Below, piece after piece: positions 46,501 to 53,838 of a stretch of 64,000 nt of DNA (its first letter is position 1; every line of letters begins with the position of its first letter). The translations under genes were made by a program, and so were the position numbers. The notes under the pieces are model-generated. The model was not told the origin of the DNA. It searched no databases and saw nothing but the letters and a program-made list of their open reading frames with translations. The DNA comes from Clostridia bacterium. Lineage in GTDB: Bacteria; Bacillota; Clostridia; Oscillospirales; CAG-272. Location: the NCBI GenBank assembly GCA_017621755.1, contig JAGASL010000020.1, positions 1 to 64,000 on the forward strand. Reading direction: 5' to 3'.

Positions 46501-46821
46501 CAGGGCAAAGGTCCCCTCGGCAATGGTGGCACCGCCACCCTTGACGGCAGCGCCGTTGCCATAGCGTTCCGGCGTTGGTAGAGCGGGCGTATCCTCACCA
46601 CCGGGGGTCTCGCCACCGGGCGTTTCGCCACCGGGCGTTTCGCCACCAGGGGTCTCGCCGCCGGGCGTTTCACCACCGGGCGTTTCGCCACCAGGGGTCT
46701 CGCCACCAGGGGTCTCGCCACCGGGGGTCTCGCCTGTGCCGCCGCAGGCGCAAAGTGGCCATACCATACCAAACGCCAGGCAAAGGCATAGCAGAGAGCG
46801 CAGCCAGGTTCGATTGTTCAT
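43573..46821 (-). CDS. Giant beta-helix surface lipoprotein, GH110-like signature (family member 5)
   Basis: A 1082-residue lipoprotein, first of the tandem three. Signal peptide with PLCAC lipobox, nine ETPGG-type repeats, first beta-helix half, then KQQSCGQVYVLDKL, GAQRMGTFYAYAD, GRFRGSPAHIGSQDATHT, FENMCDDATNQN (Asp730-Asp731), GDRVYVYTSKGQLVCD and RSRGLLICAA ... WGETGVTENMLIDRN. The start at 46821 has AAGGAG ten bases upstream. It begins 37 bases after the hprK stop with no promoter I can see, so it may be transcribed from hprK. The central third differs from member 4 although both ends match closely. Confidence 0.78.
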   Translation of the reverse strand: MNNRTWLRSLLCLCLAFGMVWPLCACGGTGETPGGETPGGETPGGETPGGETPGGETPGGETPGGETPGGETPGGEDTPALPTPERYGNGAAVKGGGATIAEGTFALTATTYDPANAEETKASTFFRSATKGPDKIYRVSDDKPVTISGSSGQSYDGKGTVLIAPKGLVIEGCHELTLVDLIVIGPVTVKGSSAVTLERVEIVSEGTALAVDAASSELKMNDCRLTGKTAIELAAPESAILHSYLAFTENGLVDTATAGTTLRNCVLEGSGTGITTTAADAVYRGNTLTMREADTGIVLAAGVKNGLVALNVIENAQSSITVTGVHNTAVILNSAVSIEANDSRNLYICDNSLGGRLTANHNNYFLADGNETPDDEYDHTTVQTGNQNHNGNNLMDVDARPEVGADEALLPHVDKDLFVGMERRETVKDLMDKEQLGIASYILEHCKTDEYVILAPGAYKTDTNMALRAEHSNSTIYAYGVYMERQSGLGQLMNYNAVENVTIKGMTIGFKQQSCGQVYVLDKLPATGGKYYLLVVTGAGMMNEFGNTNTTYFDTTGIGAQRMGTFYAYADADFNSIQKLPEDEGVPVMRMEVSKYWYEIYRKGDIFTCRAVNGGTTIGIYTNTKNVKFIDFNIYGNASGFAYVEQDALSATTYYRVCNTTRSGEIISEELYNAYLALEEKYGVDLEVEIDELGRFRGSPAHIGSQDATHTTRCAQGSQATFCLFENMCDDATNQNTEHARLDEVKDNGDGTTTMIYKGDLSEFSYGYYKKPVDPSGFCSNFKVGDRVYVYTSKGQLVCDIMALSATAVLGTETFAWKDHGYGDGFGNGKVEKRSVTVKTEDVNFDALQGFDLKDNHHRADNKVLIDNMSMASSGFRFDNCKFQNIRSRGLLICAAGGVIQNCTFRNIGMACAAMLYEIYWGETGVTENMLIDRNLFDHTGYFHNAMRDDLYASVSITGLGSSVEEDYLLYKNIVISNNVIRNRTTNYAVYVNSAKDVKIINNHFGEYVGNDFGVPLNEPESVDNPKPAIHINGAMNVEISGNKYSQPDPIIEDYVHAERNKNVYGSDVEMDGMPLIPDDID
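46597..46735 (-). repeat. 15-bp minisatellite, 9 units (ETPGG linker)
   Basis: Nine tandem 15-base units on the minus strand coding Glu-Thr-Pro-Gly-Gly, with A/G variants in the Pro/Gly codons. Confidence 0.92.
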
Positions 46822-46858
46822 CACGTTCGTCTCCTTATGAGTATTATGTATATAGGAT

Positions 46859-47827
46859 TCACCCTTTGGCCGGTGCTGCCGCATCGATCTCATCCTGCGA
46901 CATGCCCATCTGCGCCATCAGGCGGCGATTAAACTCCTCAGCCGTGTTATAGCCCATCATCTTTTGGCGGTGGTTCATAGCGGCGATCTCCAGCACCACG
47001 GCCATATTACGGCCGGGGCAGACCGGCAGCGTGATCGAGGGGATCTGCACGCCAAGAATATCGGTGGTCTCGCTGTCAAGGCCCAGGCGGTCATACATCT
47101 TGCCGTTTTCCCACGGCTCAAGATTGACGACCAGCTCGATCTTGGTGGTGTTTTCTACCGAGCCCATACCAAAAAGGCGGCAAACGTCTACAATGCCAAT
47201 GCCGCGCAGCTCTACGTAGTGGCGAATGATCTCGGGGGCCGAGCCAACCAGGGTCTTAGAGGACACGCGCTTGATCTCTACGGCATCGTCTGCGATCAGG
47301 CGGTGGCCGCGCTTGAGCAGCTCGATGGCCGTTTCGCTTTTACCAATGCCGCTTTCGCCCAGCAGCAAAAGCCCCTCGCCATACACGTTGACCAGCACGC
47401 CGTGGCGCGTGATGCGCGGTGCCAGCGCCACGTTCAGATAGGAGATCAGCGTGGCCATAAAGTCACTGGTGCCGCGCTTGGTGCGCAGCAGCGGAATATG
47501 GTATTTCTCTGCCAGCGTCTTCATCTCGGCAAAGACCTCAAGACCCGTGGTCACCACCACGCCGACCGGGCTGGCGGCGAAAAATTTGGCTATGCTTTCA
47601 TAGCGCTGCTCATCCGGCAGCTGCTGTAGGTACAGGTATTCTACCTTACCAATGATCTCTAATCTTGCTTTTTCAAAATGGTCAAAAAAGCCCACCAGCG
47701 GCAAGCCGGGGCGGTTGACCTGGGTCGAGCAGATCTGGATCTTTTCTGCCTCCATCGGCAGATAGATCGCCTCCAGCTTGTGCTCACGAATCACCTCAGA
47801 CAGCGAAACGCTGTAAACGTCCTCCAT
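46859..47827 (-). CDS. hprK: HPr kinase/phosphorylase
   Basis: A 322-residue bifunctional enzyme that phosphorylates Ser46 of HPr when glycolytic intermediates are high and so drives CcpA-dependent catabolite control. P-loop GESGIGKSETAIELLKRGHRLIADDAVEIKR (about 145-175) and the signature ELRGIGIVDVCRLFGMGSV are present. The start at 47827 follows GGGAGGG; an in-frame ATG at 47857 lies within the -10 box of the promoter and cannot be used. Its link to a tandem of glycan-type surface proteins is suggestive but may be chance. Confidence 0.95.
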   Translation of the reverse strand: MEDVYSVSLSEVIREHKLEAIYLPMEAEKIQICSTQVNRPGLPLVGFFDHFEKARLEIIGKVEYLYLQQLPDEQRYESIAKFFAASPVGVVVTTGLEVFAEMKTLAEKYHIPLLRTKRGTSDFMATLISYLNVALAPRITRHGVLVNVYGEGLLLLGESGIGKSETAIELLKRGHRLIADDAVEIKRVSSKTLVGSAPEIIRHYVELRGIGIVDVCRLFGMGSVENTTKIELVVNLEPWENGKMYDRLGLDSETTDILGVQIPSITLPVCPGRNMAVVLEIAAMNHRQKMMGYNTAEEFNRRLMAQMGMSQDEIDAAAPAKG

Positions 47828-47855
47828 AAGCCCTCCCATATTCGTTTTTTCTTTC

Positions 47856-47884
47856 ATTATAGCCGAAGTTTTCTAAAAAGTAAA
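47856..47884 (-). promoter_or_regulatory. Promoter of hprK
   Basis: Minus strand TTTACT (47879-47884), 17-bp spacer, TATAAT (47856-47861). Confidence 0.7.
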
Positions 47885-47975
47885 GAGAAAAAGCCGAAAA
47901 AGCAGGGGCTCATTCACAAAAAAGTCACATTGTTCTGTTACAATATAGTGAAAACAAAAAACAGGAGCCGCTTGT

Positions 47976-48923
47976 ATGAAACAACGTATACTGACCCGCC
48001 TTTGCCTGCTGGCGCTGGTGCTTGCCATGCTGCTTGCCATGCCCGGCTGCTCGAAATACCGCATAGAGATGTCTAATACCCGCCAAAGCGAGGTGATGCT
48101 GACGGTAGACGGCACCGAGGTAGCCTACGAGGTGGTCTATTTCTTCTACTGCACCTATCGCGATGCCTACCCGGAGGAGAGCTTTGAGCGACGCATGGCG
48201 CGCGTAAAGAGCAGCATTTGCGAGCTGTACGGCATTTTTACCCTGAGCCGTGAGTATGCGATTGACCCATACGGTGACGAGGTGAACGAGACGCTTGACG
48301 AGATGGTGGTGGAGATGATCGATTCCTTCCCCACGCGGCGTGATTATATTGCCCGCCTGAGCGACCAGCATATGACCGATGCGGTCTCTCGCCTGCTACT
48401 GCGCTCGTACATCTGCCAGGAGCTGCTGCTTTCCGAAATGGAGGACGAGCTGGAGGACGAGGAGTTGCTGACCGCCTTTCTTGGGCGTGAGGACGTGATC
48501 CGCGTGCTGTCTATGACGCTGGATTTTGGTGACCAGACCGAGGCCATGCGCCGCCGCGCAGAGGAGATCATGCAGGCGCTTTCTGAGTGCGAGGATACCG
48601 ACGAGGCCTTTTTAGAGATTGCCCGGCGCAAGGCCACCGCTGAAAACGCGCATAGCTATCTGACCACCGCGCAATGGCACAGCCTGTGCGGTACCGAGGG
48701 GGGCACCCCCGCCATTGGCAGCATCAGCGAGCCACTCTATGAGGGCACTACCTGCCTGATCATGCGCGTTTCGGAAAAGGACCTGGCCTACGCGAAGGAA
48801 AACCCGGATGAGATCGGCATTAGCTATCTGGAATGTGCCATTCGTGATACCGCTGCTTCTCTTACTGCCACCTATACGCCAAACGAGGCCTACTTAACCC
48901 TCACGGAGGAAAGCTTTGCATGA
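47976..48923 (+). CDS. Predicted lipoprotein, weakly SurA/PrsA-like, function unknown
   Basis: A 315-residue protein. Signal peptide with lipobox AMPGC (Cys about 25). The mature part is mostly helical; VDGTEVAYEVVYFFYCTYRDAY (about 44-65) recalls the start of SurA/PrsA-type chaperone domains, and the later EDVIRVLSMTLDF ... EEIMQALSECEDTDEAFLEIARR recalls a parvulin-like region, but I see no convincing PPIase core. A role in folding of exported proteins is possible only. It overlaps the next gene by four bases. GGAGCC (47963-47968) precedes the ATG. Confidence 0.65.
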   Translation: MKQRILTRLCLLALVLAMLLAMPGCSKYRIEMSNTRQSEVMLTVDGTEVAYEVVYFFYCTYRDAYPEESFERRMARVKSSICELYGIFTLSREYAIDPYGDEVNETLDEMVVEMIDSFPTRRDYIARLSDQHMTDAVSRLLLRSYICQELLLSEMEDELEDEELLTAFLGREDVIRVLSMTLDFGDQTEAMRRRAEEIMQALSECEDTDEAFLEIARRKATAENAHSYLTTAQWHSLCGTEGGTPAIGSISEPLYEGTTCLIMRVSEKDLAYAKENPDEIGISYLECAIRDTAASLTATYTPNEAYLTLTEESFA

Positions 48924-49723
48924 AATTTCGGCATCTTTTGAGCACGGATATCGGCCCGATCGCCTTTGCCATCTACCGCGATGGTCTGCTGATCCTGCGC
49001 AATCCGGCACACCGGGCACTCTTTTCACCTGAGGATATTCCCGCAATACCGGAAAACGACCAGCGCGCGTATTATTTTGAACATCCCACACCGCACCTGG
49101 CCGTGCGCAACACCATTGTGTTAGATAAAAAGATTTATTCTCTTTTCAGCATGCTGCCGCTGGAGGAGGACAGGAGTCACCCGCCCATACAAGAGGAGGC
49201 CACAGACTTTATACCAATAAGAAGCCTGTTTTCGCTGCTTCTTGCGATAGCAGACGGCGCCTGTACTGCGCCTATCGCCCAGGCGGTCGCACCGCTGTTT
49301 GAGGATTGCTGCGCCGAGCTGCAAAAGCAGATCTCCACCTTGCTGCGGCAGCGCGTAAACGAGAACCTGCGCGCCACCGCCTTTACCCTGGTAGACCGCG
49401 AGGGGCTTGTTTTGTGCCTGAGCATCGCGATCTCCTGCCTGGCACTTGATGGGTGCGAGATCACTGCCTCTCTTGACCGCGAGGCAGACGGCGCGCATAC
49501 CATGACCTTTCTTGCACAGCACGGCATTGAAAACGAGTTTCACCGCGCGTACCTGCAGACGGTTGCGGCCGCATGCGGCTTTTCACTCACCTTGCTTGAA
49601 AACGGCATCCGCTTTCACCTGCCCTATCATCAAATGCCCGTTTCCTACCCGCTGCATGCGCTTAGCGCCAGCGATGACCGCTTCTATATCGCGCTTGGCA
49701 AGCTGCTTGCCGGCACGCTATAA
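48920..49723 (+). CDS. Conserved hypothetical protein coupled to the lipoprotein
   Basis: A 267-residue protein that I do not recognise. It has no signal peptide and no clear membrane helix; SLFSLLLAIADGACTAPIAQAV (about 102-123) and LVLCLSIAISCLALDGCEITASLD (about 167-190) are the most hydrophobic stretches. It contains ten or so cysteines and histidines without metal-site spacing. The start overlaps the lipoprotein stop (ATGA), so the two are made together. A strong terminator follows. Confidence 0.65.
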   Translation: MKFRHLLSTDIGPIAFAIYRDGLLILRNPAHRALFSPEDIPAIPENDQRAYYFEHPTPHLAVRNTIVLDKKIYSLFSMLPLEEDRSHPPIQEEATDFIPIRSLFSLLLAIADGACTAPIAQAVAPLFEDCCAELQKQISTLLRQRVNENLRATAFTLVDREGLVLCLSIAISCLALDGCEITASLDREADGAHTMTFLAQHGIENEFHRAYLQTVAAACGFSLTLLENGIRFHLPYHQMPVSYPLHALSASDDRFYIALGKLLAGTL

Positions 49724-49727
49724 AAGC

Positions 49728-49767
49728 AACAGGCACCTGCCACCAAACGGTGGCAGGTGCCTGTTTT
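49728..49767. terminator. Strong terminator between convergent genes
   Basis: 17-bp stem AACAGGCACCTGCCACC (49728-49744) / GGTGGCAGGTGCCTGTT (49749-49765), loop AAAC, followed by seven T. Confidence 0.92.
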
Positions 49768-49768
49768 T

Positions 49769-51751
49769 TTACTTTTTCTTCGTGCCGGTTTTTTTGCCAG
49801 GCCGGCCGCTTTTGGGGCGGGGCCTTTCCGGCTTTTCGGCACGGGGCGGCTTGGCGGCCGCCTTGCCGCTTGGACGGTGGCCGTTATACTGCACGCCGCT
49901 GCCCTGCCGCTTTGCCCCCCTTTGGGGCTTGGCGGGGGTGGCGCTTGGGCGTGCCTCACGCACTAGGCATTCCTTGCCCGTGCCGATCAGATCCTCGCGC
50001 CCGCAAAGGCGCAGCGCCTCACGCACCAGGTCGGCATTTTGCGGGCGGCTGTACTGCAACAGGGCCCGCTGCAGCTGCTTTTCATGGTAATCCTTGGCCA
50101 CGTAGACCCTTTTGCCGGTCAGCGGATCAAGCCCGGTGGCATACATCACGGTAGAAACGGTGCCGGGGGTGGGGTAAAAATCCTGCACCTGCTCGGGCAT
50201 GTAGCCCTCCTTTTTTAAGAAGAGCGCCAGCTCTACCGCCTCGCGAAGGCCGGCACCCGGATGGCTGGACATCAGATAAGGCACCAGATACTGCTCAAGC
50301 CCTGCCTCACGCGAAAGACGGAAATATTCCTTCTTAAACGCCTCGTACACCGCAATCGAGGGCTTGCCCATGCAGGCGAGCGTGGCGGCGGCGCAATGCT
50401 CGGGCGCCACCTTCAGCTGGCCGCTGACGTGATGGGTCACCAGCTGGCGGAAGAAGGAGCGATCCGGGTCGGCCAAGAGATAATCGTAGCGGATGCCGGA
50501 GCGGATAAAGACCTTCTTCACACGCGGAATTTCTTCGATTTTACGCAGCATACGGGCGTATTCCTTGTGATCAACGCGCAGATTGCGGCAGGGGGTGGGA
50601 AATAGGCATTTGCGGTTTAGGCATACGCCCTTTGTCAGCTGCTTTTCACAAGCCGGCTCGCGGAAGTTGGCCGTGGGGCCGCCCACGTCGTGAATATAGC
50701 CCTTAAAATCCGGCATGGCGGCAATCTCTCTTGCCTCACGCAGCACGCTTTCCTCGCTGCGCGCGCGCACGGCGCGCCCCTGGTTAAAGGTGATGGCACA
50801 GAAATTGCAGGAGCCAAAGCAGCCACGGTTGTGCGCGATAGAGAATCTGACCTCCTCGATCGCGGGCACGCCGCCCTCTGCCTCGTAATCCGGGTGGTAG
50901 GTGCGGGCGTACGGCAGGGCGTACACGGCATCCAGCTCCTCCTGCTCAAGCGGCGGCATGGGCGGGTTGGCCACCAGCATCTTATCATCATAATATTCGA
51001 TCAGGGCCTTGCCGGTAATGGCATCCTGGTTATTGTACTGCGTGGCAAAGGCCTGGGCATAGGCACGCCCGCCCTGCTTGATCTCGTTAAAATCGCCGCA
51101 TTCGACCGCCTCAAAATGCACGCGCTCATCCCGCGCAGCCAAAAAGACGCAGCCGCGCACGTCGCGGATCTTGCGGATCGGTATGCCACGGTCAAGCAGC
51201 TCGGCCAGGCGGCGCAGAATATTTTCGCCCATGCCGTAGGTCAGAATATCGGCGCGCGAATCGACCAAAATGCTGCGGCGGATGCGATCCTCCCAGTAAT
51301 CGTAATGCGCGAAGCGGCGCAAGGAGGCCTCCAGCCCGCCCAAAATGATGGGCACGTCGCCGTAGGCCTCGCGAATGCGGTTGCAATACACGATCACGGC
51401 ACGGTCTGGCCGCTTGCCCATCTTGCCGCCGGGCGAATAGTAGTCGCTTGTGCGGCGGCGCTTGGCCACGGTGTAGTGCGCCACCATCGAATCAATGTTG
51501 CCGGCCGTGACCAAAAAACCAAGGCGCGGGCGGCCAAAGCGGCGAAAATCATCTGTGCTCTTGTAATCCGGCTGGGCCAGGATAGCCACGCGGAAGCCGG
51601 CTGCTTCTAAAACACGGGAGATGATGGCCACCCCAAAGGAGGGGTGGTCTACGTAGGCATCTCCCGTGACGTATACAAAATCTACCCCATCCCAGCCGCG
51701 GGCGGCAACGTCATCGGCGGTGACGGGTAAAAATTTTTCTCTTTCCATCAT
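49769..51751 (-). CDS. YgiQ-family radical SAM protein (UPF0313)
   Basis: A 660-residue radical SAM protein. N-terminal YgiQ domain (FLPVTADDVAARGWDGVDFVYVTGDAYVDHPSFG), radical SAM core with RGCFGSCNFCAI (CxxxCxxC, about residue 305-314), then DVGGPTANF and a C-terminal UPF0313 region. The last 60 residues are a Lys/Arg/Pro-rich tail. Reaction unknown in this family. The start overlaps the hisS stop (ATGA at 51748-51751); third gene of mrnC-hisS-ygiQ. Confidence 0.92.
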   Translation of the reverse strand: MMEREKFLPVTADDVAARGWDGVDFVYVTGDAYVDHPSFGVAIISRVLEAAGFRVAILAQPDYKSTDDFRRFGRPRLGFLVTAGNIDSMVAHYTVAKRRRTSDYYSPGGKMGKRPDRAVIVYCNRIREAYGDVPIILGGLEASLRRFAHYDYWEDRIRRSILVDSRADILTYGMGENILRRLAELLDRGIPIRKIRDVRGCVFLAARDERVHFEAVECGDFNEIKQGGRAYAQAFATQYNNQDAITGKALIEYYDDKMLVANPPMPPLEQEELDAVYALPYARTYHPDYEAEGGVPAIEEVRFSIAHNRGCFGSCNFCAITFNQGRAVRARSEESVLREAREIAAMPDFKGYIHDVGGPTANFREPACEKQLTKGVCLNRKCLFPTPCRNLRVDHKEYARMLRKIEEIPRVKKVFIRSGIRYDYLLADPDRSFFRQLVTHHVSGQLKVAPEHCAAATLACMGKPSIAVYEAFKKEYFRLSREAGLEQYLVPYLMSSHPGAGLREAVELALFLKKEGYMPEQVQDFYPTPGTVSTVMYATGLDPLTGKRVYVAKDYHEKQLQRALLQYSRPQNADLVREALRLCGREDLIGTGKECLVREARPSATPAKPQRGAKRQGSGVQYNGHRPSGKAAAKPPRAEKPERPRPKSGRPGKKTGTKKK

Positions 51752-52995
51752 AGCGGCAGGGTGAAATCGGCAAGCGTGACCTCGGTCTGCGTGCCATCCT
51801 GCATGTTGCGCAGCTGGGCGCGGCCACTCTCTACCTCGCTATCACCTAAAATGAGCGTGTAGGCGGCGTTTAGCTTGTTGGCATACTTCATCTGCGCCTT
51901 CAGGCTGCGGCCAACCACGTCACACTCGACGTACAGCCCCTTGCCGCGCAGGCGCTCGGTAATGGCCATGGCCTCAATGCCGGCGGCCTCGCCCAGGGCG
52001 GCGATATACAGGCAGGGGCTGGGCGCTACGGGGATCTCTACGCCCTCAGCCTTCATGGCCAAGATCACGCGGGTAATGCCCATGCCAAAGCCGATGCCGG
52101 GCAGCTCGGGCCCGCCGATCGAGGAGACCAGACCGTCATAACGGCCACCGCCGCAAACGGTAGACTGGGCACCAATGCCCTCGGCCACGAACTCAAATAC
52201 CGAGCGGGTATAGTAATCCAGCCCGCGCACGATCGAGGGGTCGACCACGTAGGGGATCTCCATCTTATCTAAGCAGGTGCACAGGGTCTTGAAGTGGGCC
52301 TCGCACGCCGGGCAAAGGTGGTCGATGGTGCGGGGCGCCTTTTTCGCGATCTCGGCACAATCGGGGTTCTTGCAATCAAGAAGGCGCAGCGGGTTCTTTT
52401 CCATACGGTCAAGGCAGGTATCACACAGCTTGTCCTTATGGGCGGAAAAGTGCGAAAGCAGCGCCGCGCGGTACTGCGGGCGGCATTCCTTACAGCCGAT
52501 GGAATTGAGATGCAGGCGCACGCTCTTCAGGCCGATGCGGCGCAAAACCGAGGCGGCTACCGCAATGGCGGTGGCATCAGCCATCGGGCTCTCAGAGCCA
52601 AACATCTCGGTGCCGAACTGGAAGAACTCGCGCGAGCGGCCTGCCTGCGGCTTCTCGTGCCGGAAGCAGTTGATCAGGTAGTAGAACTTCTGCGGCATGG
52701 TATCGCCGCACTTGCCGCTTTCGATCAGCGCACGGGCAACCGAGGCGGTGCCCTCCGGCCGCAGGGTGATGGTCTTTTCCTCATCCCGGTCAGCGAAGGT
52801 GTACATTTCCTTTTGCACCACGTCGGTGGTGTCGCCCACGCCGCGCACGAACAGGTCTGTCCATTCAAAGGTGGGGGTGCGGATCTCGCCAAAGCCGTAA
52901 TGCTCGGCCTCCTCGCGCATAATGCCCTCTAAATAGCGGAACAGGACTGCCTCCTCCGGGAAAATATCCATGGTGCCTTTAATCTTTTGAATCAT
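51748..52995 (-). CDS. hisS: Histidyl-tRNA synthetase
   Basis: A 415-residue class II synthetase. KGTMDIFPEEAV at the start, motif 2 FRHEKPQAGRSREFFQFGTEMFG, the His-specific GLDYYTRSVFEFV and GGGRYDGLVSSIGG, motif 3 GIGFGMGITRV, and a C-terminal anticodon domain. It overlaps mrnC upstream (52992-52995) and the ygiQ-type gene downstream, each by four bases. Cys-rich insert CKECRPQY ... CDTCLDRM ... CPACEAHF resembles the zinc-knuckle variant found in some Clostridia. Confidence 0.96.
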   Translation of the reverse strand: MIQKIKGTMDIFPEEAVLFRYLEGIMREEAEHYGFGEIRTPTFEWTDLFVRGVGDTTDVVQKEMYTFADRDEEKTITLRPEGTASVARALIESGKCGDTMPQKFYYLINCFRHEKPQAGRSREFFQFGTEMFGSESPMADATAIAVAASVLRRIGLKSVRLHLNSIGCKECRPQYRAALLSHFSAHKDKLCDTCLDRMEKNPLRLLDCKNPDCAEIAKKAPRTIDHLCPACEAHFKTLCTCLDKMEIPYVVDPSIVRGLDYYTRSVFEFVAEGIGAQSTVCGGGRYDGLVSSIGGPELPGIGFGMGITRVILAMKAEGVEIPVAPSPCLYIAALGEAAGIEAMAITERLRGKGLYVECDVVGRSLKAQMKYANKLNAAYTLILGDSEVESGRAQLRNMQDGTQTEVTLADFTLPL

Positions 52996-53399
52996 GATCT
53001 CTCTATCTCCGTCTCTTTTTGTTCTTGTGGAATGGCCAGGCGCATCAATTCCTCTATGCGCGCTGCCTTTTCTTCATAGGCCAGCATGCCCAGCACGGCC
53101 TCAAGACCGGTGGCGGCACGGTAATCGGCGCCGCTGGCATGGCGTGGGCGATTCAGGTGGCCGGAATTGTAGGCGCGGCGGTAAACGTCATGCTCGCGCT
53201 CGTAAAGGTGCGGCAGCACGCGGGCTGCCTGCTCGGCCTGCCCCTCGGCAGAGACGAGGGCACGCGCCGCCTCGTTCAGCTCGCCGGAGCGGCCAAGGCC
53301 ACGCCCGACCAGCATACGCCGCACGTATAGCCCGTGCACCGCATCGCCAAGAAAGGAAAGCGCCGCCACGCTTGGTAATTCACTTGCCTTATAATCCAT
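52992..53399 (-). CDS. mrnC: Mini-ribonuclease III
   Basis: A 135-residue RNase III catalytic domain without a dsRNA-binding domain. LSFLGDAVHGLYVRRMLV holds the first acidic residues and GLEAVLGMLAYEEKAARIEELMRLAI the second set. MrnC trims 23S rRNA precursor ends in Bacillus. It leads the mrnC-hisS-ygiQ operon. Start at 53399 is behind AAGGGGGTAGCGCC. Confidence 0.92.
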   Translation of the reverse strand: MDYKASELPSVAALSFLGDAVHGLYVRRMLVGRGLGRSGELNEAARALVSAEGQAEQAARVLPHLYEREHDVYRRAYNSGHLNRPRHASGADYRAATGLEAVLGMLAYEEKAARIEELMRLAIPQEQKETEIERS

Positions 53400-53432
53400 G
53401 GCGCTACCCCCTTCTCTTCTTTACATTTTATT

Positions 53433-53462
53433 ATTATAGCATAAAGCCCGGCCGCCTGTCAA
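53433..53462 (-). promoter_or_regulatory. Promoter of mrnC-hisS-ygiQ, -35 inside an inverted repeat
   Basis: Minus strand TTGACA (53457-53462), 18-bp spacer, TATAAT (53433-53438). The -35 hexamer is exactly the six-base loop of an 11-bp inverted repeat, GCCCGGCCGCC (53446-53456) and GGCGGCCGGGC (53463-53473), so a bound protein or cruciform there would hide it. Confidence 0.7.
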
Positions 53463-53553
53463 GGCGGCCGGGCAGGGTGTGTGGGGTTTTTGGAGAGAGA
53501 TTTCAAAAATTTTTTCAAAAAGAGGAAAAAGCACCGCAGCCACACCCACAACC

Positions 53554-53578
53554 GTAGGGGTCGGCGCCACGACGACCC
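53554..53578 (+). repeat. GTAG-headed REP-like palindrome
   Basis: GTAG (53554-53557), stem GGGTCG / CGACCC (53558-53563, 53573-53578) with inner GCGCCACGA. It has the same plan as the palindromes within the transposase gene at 56673, with compensatory stem changes. The 53400-53870 gap holds this, the mrnC promoter, the MITE-like element and the trkA promoter. Confidence 0.75.
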
Positions 53579-53596
53579 GCACCAACCTTATTCAAC

Positions 53597-53766
53597 CTGT
53601 CATCCTGAACGAGCAAAGCGAGTGAAGGATCTTTTCGCCGCCAGGCGAAACAGGTAATAACAGTATTAGGAGATTCCGCGTTCCGCGGAAGGATTCTTCG
53701 CTCGCTTCGCTCACTCAGAATGACAGCATGTGAAGATTGGTCGCTTCGCTCACTTAGGATGGCAGA
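53597..53766. repeat. MITE-like element with CTGTCATYCTGA ends (copy 2, plus degenerate third end)
   Basis: Starts CTGTCATCCTGA (53597), has GAGCAAAGCGAGTGAAGGATC and hairpin TTTCGCC-GCCA-GGCGAAA, then TTCCGCG/CGCGGAA and ends TCAGAATGACAG (53715-53726), so its ends are inverted copies. A degenerate end (TTAGGATGGCAG) follows at 53755-53766. Left half matches 18945-19000 almost base for base. Confidence 0.75.
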
Positions 53767-53809
53767 AGCATGAGATTCGTGCCGGCTCGCACCTCTTTTT
53801 TTCACCCAC

Positions 53810-53838
53810 TTGCATTTTCAGAAAAAAAGGTGTATAAT
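53810..53838 (+). promoter_or_regulatory. Promoter of trkA-trkH
   Basis: TTGCAT (53810-53815), 17-bp spacer, TATAAT (53833-53838). The leader has a small hairpin CTCCT/AGGAG (53853-53865) that includes the ribosome site. Confidence 0.7.

Noticed and set aside
47828..47857. Upstream in-frame start of hprK at 47857
   Set aside because: It lies in the -10 box of a well-spaced promoter, so the mRNA would not contain it with a ribosome site; 47827 has GGGAGGG.
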